Positions 1 to 4,605 of a stretch of DNA of 9,367 nucleotides are shown here, one piece after another; within the stretch, counting starts at the first letter, position 1, and every line of letters starts with the position of its first letter. Made by a program: the position numbers and the translations under genes. The notes beneath the pieces are model-generated. The model saw only the letters and a program-made list of their open reading frames with translations, was not told where the DNA came from and searched no databases. The stretch is from positions 1 through 9,367 of the forward strand of contig WRLS01000083.1 in the NCBI GenBank assembly GCA_009776345.1. The letters run 5' to 3'. This stretch comes from Oscillospiraceae bacterium (GTDB lineage Bacteria; Bacillota; Clostridia; Oscillospirales; Ruminococcaceae).

Positions 1-45
1 GGGGGGGGCGGCCGGGGGGGGGGGGGGCGGGGCGAGGCCGTAAGC
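1..45. other. G-rich low-complexity tract at window edge
   Basis: The first 40 or so bases are almost all G, including runs of 8 and 14 G, broken by a few C and A. Nothing else in the window looks like this. It may be a poly-G sequencing or assembly artefact at a contig end, or a real low-complexity junction. I see no gene in it. It sits where the far side of the CRESS-like element, and perhaps the missing part of cotJC, would be expected, so it hides the left boundary of the element. Confidence 0.5.
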
Positions 46-53
46 CGCCCGCG

Positions 54-86
54 CGAAGTGTGCGTATAGTATTACCGCACACTTCG
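54..86 (+). other. CRESS-type rolling-circle origin stem-loop (TAGTATTAC)
   Basis: A perfect 11-bp inverted repeat (54-64 CGAAGTGTGCG, 76-86 CGCACACTTCG) encloses an 11-nt loop. The loop ends with the nonanucleotide TAGTATTAC at 67-75. This is the loop sequence known from circovirus origins, and geminiviruses use TAATATTAC. In those systems Rep nicks after the seventh base (TAGTATT^AC) to start rolling-circle replication. The hairpin lies about 100 bp upstream of the rep gene and on the same strand as its coding sense, the expected arrangement. Stem, loop and nonanucleotide are seen directly. Origin function is inferred from the match and from the neighbouring Rep. Confidence 0.88.
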
Positions 87-174
87 TTACAGTTGCAAAG
101 CATTTGCTATTTCTTTTATTAATCATGTTTATTACTTGTTAATTTGTAACCTGCACCGTTACAACGTCATTACA
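85..174. repeat. Candidate Rep-binding iterons
   Basis: The heptamer CGTTACA occurs at 85-91, directly abutting the origin stem, and again at 157-163. A variant CATTACA lies at 168-174 and an inverted TGTAAC at 145-150. CRESS-type origins commonly carry short repeats near the hairpin that are bound by the Rep N-terminal domain, so these are plausible iterons. The motifs are short and the region is AT-rich, so chance is not excluded. Confidence 0.35.
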
Positions 175-193
175 AATAGGGGTGAACGTCAAA

Positions 194-1201
194 TTGAGTA
201 ACAACGATTCGGTATCAAAGTCATGGTTTTGTATGTTCGCCAATCCGAAAGAGCATGGCTTTGAAGGGACACCGGAGGAAGTAACCCAGAATATAGTTGA
301 TATTTGGATAGCTGGGAACCCACAGCGCACATGCGCCATTGCCTACTGCATATCCGCTGACGGATTTGAACATATCCACGCCGTCTTTGAGGATGTTAAG
401 GCATTGCGGTTTTCGGTTGTAAAGAAACTATTCCCATTAATGCACATAGAACCAACAAAGGGAAATAAGCGGCAAGCAGAAGACTATATAAATAAGAAAC
501 CGCCATTCGACGAAACCGGAGAAAAAATCCTATATATCGCAAGGCATGGCGAAATTAGAGGACGGCAGGGTATGAGGGTAGATTTGGAAATTATAGAGGA
601 CTTGATACATCAGGGGATGCGTCCAAACGAAATATTTGATTTATCGTTGAAGTATAGGCGGTATGACAAAATCATACGGGATGCATACTACCAAAAAAGG
701 ACGAAGGAAACACCCATAAAACGAGATTTATCGGTATATTGGCATTTCGGGGATTCGGGCACAGGTAAGAGCCATACGGCTATTGAGTTAGCGAAGAAAT
801 ACGGTGAAGACGATATTTATATCGTGAGCGAATACAAGAATGGGTTTGATAAATATAACGGTGAGAAAAAGCTGTTTTTAGATGAACTGCGAAATCAACT
901 AAGTTATGATTTATTACTTTCCATACTAGACGGATACAAAATCCAAATACCATGCCGATATAGCAACATTTATTCTTTGTGGGATGAAGTGCATATTACA
1001 TCCGTCCTGCCGCCTGAAAAGGTATATAGCGATATGGTGAAAAACCATAAATCACTAGATACCATAGACCAATTAAAGCGGCGTATTAGCATTGTTGTAT
1101 ACCACTATATTAAAAACAGTGAATATCTCACATACGAACAAGCTATGAGCGAATACACTACCTATGAGGATTTAATAAAACTTACAGAAATAGACAAATA
1201 G
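194..1201 (+). CDS. rep: CRESS-like Rep: HUH endonuclease plus SF3 helicase
   Basis: Rolling-circle replication initiator that should nick and rejoin the origin hairpin just upstream and unwind DNA. Numbered from the TTG at 194 (335 aa), the N-terminal endonuclease shows motif I-like FCMFANP (about 12-18), motif II HIH (60-62) and motif III YINK (98-101) with the nicking tyrosine. The C-terminal superfamily 3 helicase shows Walker A GDSGTGKS (186-193), Walker B LFLDE ending at 230-231, and motif C-like ITSVLPPEKVY from 268. The usual motif C asparagine is not evident. The order and length fit circovirus-like Reps and the related Reps of bacterial CRESS-like plasmids. TTG 194 is preferred because AGGGGTG (178-184) lies 9 nt upstream; a GTG at 182 in the same frame would overlap that site. 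The only promoter I see is weak (TTGCAA at 93, TATTAA at 117). The gene is AT-richer than the chromosomal genes, a sign of transfer. Confidence 0.9.
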   Translation: MSNNDSVSKSWFCMFANPKEHGFEGTPEEVTQNIVDIWIAGNPQRTCAIAYCISADGFEHIHAVFEDVKALRFSVVKKLFPLMHIEPTKGNKRQAEDYINKKPPFDETGEKILYIARHGEIRGRQGMRVDLEIIEDLIHQGMRPNEIFDLSLKYRRYDKIIRDAYYQKRTKETPIKRDLSVYWHFGDSGTGKSHTAIELAKKYGEDDIYIVSEYKNGFDKYNGEKKLFLDELRNQLSYDLLLSILDGYKIQIPCRYSNIYSLWDEVHITSVLPPEKVYSDMVKNHKSLDTIDQLKRRISIVVYHYIKNSEYLTYEQAMSEYTTYEDLIKLTEIDK

Positions 1202-1232
1202 AACTCCCATACAATAGCAGGGAGGTGGGGGC

Positions 1233-1490
1233 ATGATAAAGAAAAAAATCAAAAATATTACTGCGAACAACAAAGCTCATGCCCTCATTGATGAGAAGCT
1301 AGGCGAAATCGTTAAGGATTTTACAATAGGCAATACACGCATCAAAATCAACGATGCCTATTGCCGCGAAAAAACGTTTGCCGATGCCCAAAAAATTCTT
1401 GCCGACATTGCAGTCAGAGCGCAGGAACATTTTACAGCGCAGTCAACCGTCAATAAAATACATAATGAAAAGCACCCACAGAATCCGTAA
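1233..1490 (+). CDS. Small hypothetical protein of the CRESS-like element
   Basis: An 85-aa protein I do not recognise. It begins with a basic stretch (MIKKKIKN) and looks like a small soluble alpha/beta protein, with no signal peptide or membrane segment. A strong ribosome binding site (GGGAGGTGG, about 1220-1228) precedes the ATG by a few bases. It lies 31 bp after rep on the same strand, shares its AT-rich composition, and its stop codon falls inside the terminator hairpin, so it is very likely co-transcribed with rep. It has none of the arginine-rich character expected of a capsid N-terminus, so it is more likely an accessory plasmid protein, for example in copy control or replication. 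That role is a guess from position only. Confidence 0.7.
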   Translation: MIKKKIKNITANNKAHALIDEKLGEIVKDFTIGNTRIKINDAYCREKTFADAQKILADIAVRAQEHFTAQSTVNKIHNEKHPQNP

Positions 1491-1512
1491 CTATCGGCAT
1501 GTGGGTGTTTTT
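1473..1512 (+). terminator. Rho-independent terminator of the rep operon, possibly bidirectional
   Basis: CACCCACA (1473-1480) pairs with TGTGGGTG (1500-1507) across a 19-nt loop and is followed by five T (1508-1512). A-T pairs between the A run before the stem and this T run can extend it. Read on the minus strand, the same stem is followed by four T, so it could also stop transcription coming from the cotJ side. It closes the rep operon. Confidence 0.7.
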
Positions 1513-1522
1513 CATTGGGTAT

Positions 1523-1533
1523 TGTTTATTACT
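1523..1533 (+). repeat. 11-bp direct repeat of 126-136 near the element's right edge
   Basis: TGTTTATTACT at 1523-1533 is identical to 126-136, between the origin hairpin and rep. Both copies include TATTAC, the 3' end of the origin nonanucleotide. The second copy lies between the rep-operon terminator and the point where cotJC homology stops (about 1552). It could mark a Rep-related junction or recombination site, or be a chance repeat in AT-rich DNA. Confidence 0.4.
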
Positions 1534-1549
1534 GATAACTTCACGGTGC

Positions 1550-1747
1550 TTATTCTTCCGTCCCTATATCCGTAAGTATCCCCGTAACCTTATCATACGG
1601 GCAGCCGATGCGCTGGTGCAGGTAGCGCATTGCCGCGCCGGTTTCGCCGTCCGGCCCGCCAAGCTGTGTCATGACGATTTTTGCCATTTTCGGGCAAGGG
1701 TTTTTTATGTTTACCGGGTATTGCAGTTTTTTCTCATAAATCCACAT
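1550..1747 (-). pseudogene. cotJC: Truncated spore coat protein CotJC (Mn-catalase family)
   Basis: The 65 residues match the start of CotJC, a manganese-catalase-like protein of the inner spore coat (MWIYEKKLQYPV, QLGGPDGETGAAMRYL, LTDIGTEE). The start ATG at 1747 follows the cotJB stop by 2 bp and has a GGAGG site inside the end of cotJB. CotJC is normally about 190 residues. Here homology ends at Glu64-Glu65 and a TAA follows at once. The first metal-ligand glutamate (E35) is kept, but the histidine of the EExxHxE motif and the whole second half of the four-helix bundle are lost, so catalase activity is not possible. The bases after the break carry no CotJC sequence in any frame I could read and lead into the CRESS-like element, which points to disruption by insertion or recombination. 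Confidence 0.85.
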
Positions 1748-1749
1748 AG

Positions 1750-2010
1750 CTAAGCCTCCAATTCCCATGGCCATGGGCCGTCTGCCCATTTCCAGCGCGG
1801 GCCGCCGTCATAATCGCCGCGGGTGGTGGGGCCGTATTTTTGTGCGTACTCTTTATTTGCCGCGTCAAGAAGGGCGGCGGTCTTTCTGTAATAATCAAGC
1901 GCCGATGCATCATCCGGGTTGATGTTCAGGAAGAGCGCGGCGTCGTTAAGGGCAAAGCCGTACATTTGCATACTGTGCATAAGCTGCTGCCCGGTTCCCC
2001 TGTCATGCAT
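1750..2010 (-). CDS. cotJB: Spore coat protein CotJB
   Basis: A small protein of about 86 aa with the CotJB pattern: an N-terminal helix with FALNDAALFLNINPDD (about 19-34), the KYGPTT segment near residue 60, and the tryptophan-rich C-terminus WKWADGPWPWELEA. In Bacillus, CotJB is one of three products of cotJABC and goes into the spore coat together with CotJC. The ATG at 2010 is chosen because a G-rich ribosome binding site (GGGGAGGGGG) lies 9 nt upstream. A TTG at 2040 would add 10 residues with no family resemblance. It overlaps the end of cotJA by 8 bp and lies 2 bp before cotJC, a tightly coupled operon. The gene looks intact, but its partner cotJC is broken. Confidence 0.88.
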   Translation of the reverse strand: MHDRGTGQQLMHSMQMYGFALNDAALFLNINPDDASALDYYRKTAALLDAANKEYAQKYGPTTRGDYDGGPRWKWADGPWPWELEA

Positions 2011-2245
2011 GGCGGCAAGCCCCCTCCCCCATAAATTCAAGGTCTAATTCCGGGAAAACCGTCCCCCGCCTAAAGCCTTCCTCAATGCTGTATAGCTCCC
2101 CCCAGCGCTGCCCTGTTATGTAAACCATGCAAAGCGGGGCTGACTGTATCGGCGCGCTGATATTCTGATGATGGTTTGCGATTTGCGCCATCCAGCCCGT
2201 GACAAGGCTTGGCGGCGCGTACATCCCATGTACCGGGTATTCCAA
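2003..2245 (-). CDS. cotJA: Spore coat-associated protein CotJA
   Basis: An 80-aa protein whose C-terminal half carries the CotJA signature: LCMVYITGQRWGELYS, then a GFRRGTVFPELDLEF segment. CotJA is needed with CotJB and CotJC for the cotJ layer of the spore coat. The N-terminal half (about residues 1-35) is less conserved. The TTG start at 2245 is supported by AAAGGGG about 9 nt upstream on the minus strand; an ATG seven codons further in (2224) has no visible ribosome binding site. It is the first gene of the minus-strand cotJ operon. The family is normally controlled by the mother-cell sigma factor SigE. I see only a weak CATAAAAT -10-like box at 2288-2295, with no convincing -35. Confidence 0.85.
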   Translation of the reverse strand: MEYPVHGMYAPPSLVTGWMAQIANHHQNISAPIQSAPLCMVYITGQRWGELYSIEEGFRRGTVFPELDLEFMGEGACRHA

Positions 2246-2320
2246 TGTGTTTTTCCCCTTTCGGTAAATTGGGCGATGCCCTGTTTTATTTTATGCGCGG
2301 TGACAGTTTAGCGGAACAGG

Positions 2321-2445
2321 GTTTTGCCTTTGGCAGGTTTTCAGGTTTCAGGAAGGTAAGGTTCCAGGAAAAGGACGGTTCAATAAATTTCTTCCCTTCC
2401 CTGAATCCTTATTTCCTGAATCCTGAAACCTGCCGAAGGCAAAAC
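2321..2445. repeat. Heptad-type dispersed repeat, copy A
   Basis: A 125-bp unit bounded by a 17-bp inverted repeat with one mismatch (GTTTTGCCTTTGGCAGG at 2321-2337, CCTGCCGAAGGCAAAAC at 2429-2445). The inner arms are runs of seven-base units of the TCAGGTT / CCTGAAT kind, also inverted. The core GGAAAAGGACGG then AAATTTCTTCCCTTCC matches the reverse complement of the copy at 9051-9138. It is a dispersed non-coding element able to fold into a long hairpin. Confidence 0.7.
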
Positions 2446-2474
2446 ACCCGTCACGAAGCGATAAATCACTTTGT

Positions 2475-2579
2475 GCCACCCTCTTTAAAAAAGAGGGTAA
2501 GGCTACAACAAGATTTATTCTCTCATATAATAGGCGCAAAGCAACCGTAGGACGTACCCTCTTTTTTAAAGAGGGTGGC
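2475..2579. repeat. 25-bp perfect inverted pair enclosing 55 bp
   Basis: 2475-2499 and 2555-2579 are exact reverse complements over 25 bp. Each arm is itself a hairpin (ACCCTCTTT pairing with AAAGAGGGT). The right arm continues into GTGGC, a second hairpin (CTTCAAAGCG with CGCTTTGAAG, about 2579-2602) and CCGGGTG. That order also occurs at 9249-9288, so this is a degraded relative of that repeat. The arms resemble termini of a MITE-like element, but no transposase is present. Confidence 0.65.
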
Positions 2580-2608
2580 TTCAAAGCGGTTACGCTTTGA
2601 AGCCGGGT

Positions 2609-2726
2609 GTTTTGCCTTCGGCAGGATTGAGGATTGAGGATTGAGGAAGGGAAGAAGAAAAAAATTCCAGCCTTTTCCTAAAACCTCAAACCTTATTCCT
2701 AAATCCTGGGAAGCTTGCTTCCCAGG
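2609..2726. repeat. Heptad-type dispersed repeat, copy B
   Basis: The left end GTTTTGCCTTCGGCAGG (2609-2625) is the exact reverse complement of the right end of copy A; the match extends to 22 bp (2429-2450 with 2604-2625). It is followed by three GGATTGA heptads, AGGAAGGGAAGAA, and a right arm of CCTAAAACCT / CCTTATTCCT type. The unit ends in a hairpin (2705-2714 CCTGGGAAGC, 2717-2726 GCTTCCCAGG). Copies A and B face each other, so the whole 2321-2726 region could form one large cruciform. Confidence 0.65.
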
Positions 2727-2743
2727 CGTTTCCCTGTTATAAT
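2715..2743 (+). promoter_or_regulatory. Sigma-A-type promoter of the radC-mutL-miaA operon
   Basis: TTGCTT (2715-2720) and a perfect TATAAT (2738-2743) are separated by 17 bp, giving a start near 2750, about 40 bp before the radC ATG. The -35 box lies in the loop and right arm of the hairpin at 2705-2726, at the end of repeat copy B. The promoter therefore appears to be partly supplied by the dispersed repeat. It is the only good promoter seen before the four-gene operon. Confidence 0.65.
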
Positions 2744-2790
2744 ATAGCATATTACCCTGCGCCCAATCCGTAAAAGTTAGGACTGAAAAA

Positions 2791-3483
2791 ATGCCAAGCG
2801 TTCACGACAAGCACCGCCGGCGCGTAAAAGACGAATTCCTGCTTGGCGGCATGGAGCATTTCCCGGAGCATAAAGTGCTGGAGCTGCTGCTGTTTTACGC
2901 GCTCCCGCGCGGGGATACAAACGAGCTTGCGCATACGCTGATAAGCAGGTTCGGTTCGCTTTCCGGCGCGATTGACGCTCCGATGGATCTTCTCTGTGAG
3001 GAAAAGGGGGTCGGTCCCGAAACCGCGACATATCTGAATGTGCTTTCCGGCGCGTTTAAAAAATACGCGCAGAGCCTGTCCGGCGCGGGGCGGATGATTA
3101 CGGACAGCACCGCGGCAAAGGAGTTTATGCAGCTCCGTTTTATGGGGGAAAGCGTGGAGCATCTGTATTTCGCGGGTTTGGGGGCAAATGGCAGGGTTTT
3201 GTTTTGCAAAAGGCTTTCGGAGGGCTCGCCCGATACGGTGGGGGTTACGCCTTCGGCCGTTGTGAAAGCCGCGCTGAGGGCAGACGCCGCCAAGGTTGTG
3301 CTTGCGCATAACCATCCATACGGGATATGCAACCCATCAGGCGCGGACCTGCGCACAACACAGATACTGGCGGAGGAGCTACGGCGTGTTGATGTGGAGC
3401 TTATGGACCATATTATCGTGGCGGCGGACGGCGTGTGTTCCATGCGCGAGCAAGGGATGATAAGGACGATGCGCAATTTATAA
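2791..3483 (+). CDS. radC: RadC family protein (JAB/MPN domain)
   Basis: A 230-aa RadC-family protein. The N-terminal half has a helix-hairpin-helix-like segment (about 53-85, including GVGPETATYLNVL). The C-terminal half is a JAB/MPN metalloprotease-like domain with the zinc-binding pattern HNHP...PSGAD: H173, H175, S183 and D186, with an upstream glutamate at 120 or 123. The family was once called a DNA repair protein, but its biochemical role is unsettled, and the domain predicts a metal-dependent hydrolase. The usual N-terminal RPRE-type motif is missing and the protein starts closer to the HhH region, though the length is near normal. ATG 2791 has a TAGGA site 8 nt upstream. It is the first gene after the promoter and lies 21 bp before the GH172-type gene. 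Its place beside mutL fits a genome-maintenance operon. Confidence 0.9.
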   Translation: MPSVHDKHRRRVKDEFLLGGMEHFPEHKVLELLLFYALPRGDTNELAHTLISRFGSLSGAIDAPMDLLCEEKGVGPETATYLNVLSGAFKKYAQSLSGAGRMITDSTAAKEFMQLRFMGESVEHLYFAGLGANGRVLFCKRLSEGSPDTVGVTPSAVVKAALRADAAKVVLAHNHPYGICNPSGADLRTTQILAEELRRVDVELMDHIIVAADGVCSMREQGMIRTMRNL

Positions 3484-3504
3484 ATTAAAAAAGGGGGTTT
3501 TATT

Positions 3505-4587
3505 ATGTTCAACGGACTGACTACAGGCCTTGGGGATCTGCATCTTTTATCAAACGCGCAGTCGCGCTCGATCTGCCCGGAAAACAAAACCGGGGAGAGG
3601 GGCATGGGCGGCATGGCTACCTTGGAGGAAGGCTCGGCGAAGCGCGCGGCGCGCGACCTCGGCACGGGATGGAAGGTAAACCCTTACGAGAAGCTGCAGC
3701 CCGGCGAGGTTTTGGAGATCGCGAATATTGAGGGCAGCGGGGCGATCCAACATATTTGGCTGACTCCCACGGGGAAATGGCGCGACACGGTAATCCGCTT
3801 CTATTGGGATTATCAGGACCTTCCCTCTGTGGAATGTCCGATCGGCGACTTTTTTTGCAGCGGCTGGAATGAGTATTCACAGATAAACGGGCTGGCTGTA
3901 TGCGTAAACCCCGGCAGCGCGTTTAACTGCTACTGGACGATGCCGTTCCGCACAAGCTGTAGAATCACGCTGGAAAACACAGCAACGGAGCCTGTGAACA
4001 TCTATTATCAGATTGACTACACGCTCACCGAGATACCGGAGGATGCGGCATATTTCCATGCGCAGTTCCGCCGCACGAACCCGCTGCCCTACAAAGAAGT
4101 ATACACAATCCTGGACGGTGTAAAGGGCAAGGGGCAGTACGCGGGGACTTATATGGCGTGGGGCGTGAACAGCAACGGTTGGTGGGGCGAGGGCGAGATT
4201 AAATTTTTCCTGGACGGCGACGGCGAGTACCCGACAATCTGCGGGACAGGCACGGAGGATTATTTCTGCGGCTCCTACAACTTTGAGGACCCGCACAGCC
4301 ACGACCGCTATGTTGGGTTTTCCACGCCGTATTCGGGCTTGCAGGTCGTGCGCCAGAACGCGCTCTATCAAAGCCAGAAGCGTTTTGGGCTGTACCGCTT
4401 CCATATCATGGACCCCATACGCTTTAACGATGATATAAAAGTGACGATACAGGCGCTTGGCTGGCGCAGTGACGGGCGGTATCTGCCGCTCAAGGATGAT
4501 ATCGCATCCGTGGCGTTTTGGTACCAGGCGCTGCCGACAGCAGCGTTCCCGGAGCTGCCGGACAGGGATTCAAGGGAGATTATATAA
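3505..4587 (+). CDS. GH172 (DUF2961) family protein
   Basis: A 360-aa protein with features of the DUF2961 family, now glycoside hydrolase family 172, some of whose members act on fructofuranose- or arabinofuranose-containing glycans. Recognisable segments are the N-terminal substrate-loop-like region with SRSICPENKTGERGMGG (about 20-37), IQHIWLT (81-87), the GWWGEGEIKFFLDGDGEYP stretch (225-243) and the signature GTGTEDYF (247-254). E231 and E251 are candidate catalytic acids by position in these motifs. There is no signal peptide, so it should be cytoplasmic and act on imported oligosaccharides. A GGGGG site lies about 8 nt before ATG 3505. It is 21 bp after radC and 18 bp before mutL, so it shares their operon, an odd place for a sugar enzyme. 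The substrate cannot be told from sequence alone. Confidence 0.85.
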   Translation: MFNGLTTGLGDLHLLSNAQSRSICPENKTGERGMGGMATLEEGSAKRAARDLGTGWKVNPYEKLQPGEVLEIANIEGSGAIQHIWLTPTGKWRDTVIRFYWDYQDLPSVECPIGDFFCSGWNEYSQINGLAVCVNPGSAFNCYWTMPFRTSCRITLENTATEPVNIYYQIDYTLTEIPEDAAYFHAQFRRTNPLPYKEVYTILDGVKGKGQYAGTYMAWGVNSNGWWGEGEIKFFLDGDGEYPTICGTGTEDYFCGSYNFEDPHSHDRYVGFSTPYSGLQVVRQNALYQSQKRFGLYRFHIMDPIRFNDDIKVTIQALGWRSDGRYLPLKDDIASVAFWYQALPTAAFPELPDRDSREII

Positions 4588-4605
4588 CTTGTAGCTGGAG
4601 CCTGT

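Larger units (their letters stand above)
2246..2714. other. Gene-free, repeat-packed spacer between cotJA and radC
   Basis: About 470 bp between the divergent cotJ and radC operons. I see no convincing gene; the open frames here are built from repeats. It holds heptad-repeat copy A (2321-2445), a 25-bp inverted pair (2475-2579) within a larger 22-bp pair (2429-2625), heptad-repeat copy B (about 2609-2726) and a hairpin at the radC promoter. The 55 bp at the centre (2500-2554) are unique sequence with no recognisable content. Confidence 0.6.

Noticed and set aside
1233..1490. Capsid protein of a CRESS virus
   Set aside because: At 85 aa it is too short and lacks an arginine-rich N-terminus or any jelly-roll-like pattern, so the element looks like a plasmid rather than a virus.
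2288..2295. SigE-like -10 box CATAAAAT upstream of cotJA (minus strand)
   Set aside because: No matching -35 sequence at the expected distance, so it is mentioned only in the cotJA entry.
2209..2550. 113-codon plus-strand open frame over the repeats
   Set aside because: It runs antisense through cotJA into repeat copies A and the 25-bp inverted pair, has no ribosome binding site, and codes for low-complexity, repeat-derived residues.
2321..2726. CRISPR array
   Set aside because: The repeats are inverted, of unequal spacing and heptad-based; there are no regular direct repeats with unique spacers and no cas genes.
2752..3665. Long minus-strand open frames opposite radC
   Set aside because: Shadow frames of a GC-rich gene; the plus strand has RadC motifs, a promoter and a ribosome binding site.
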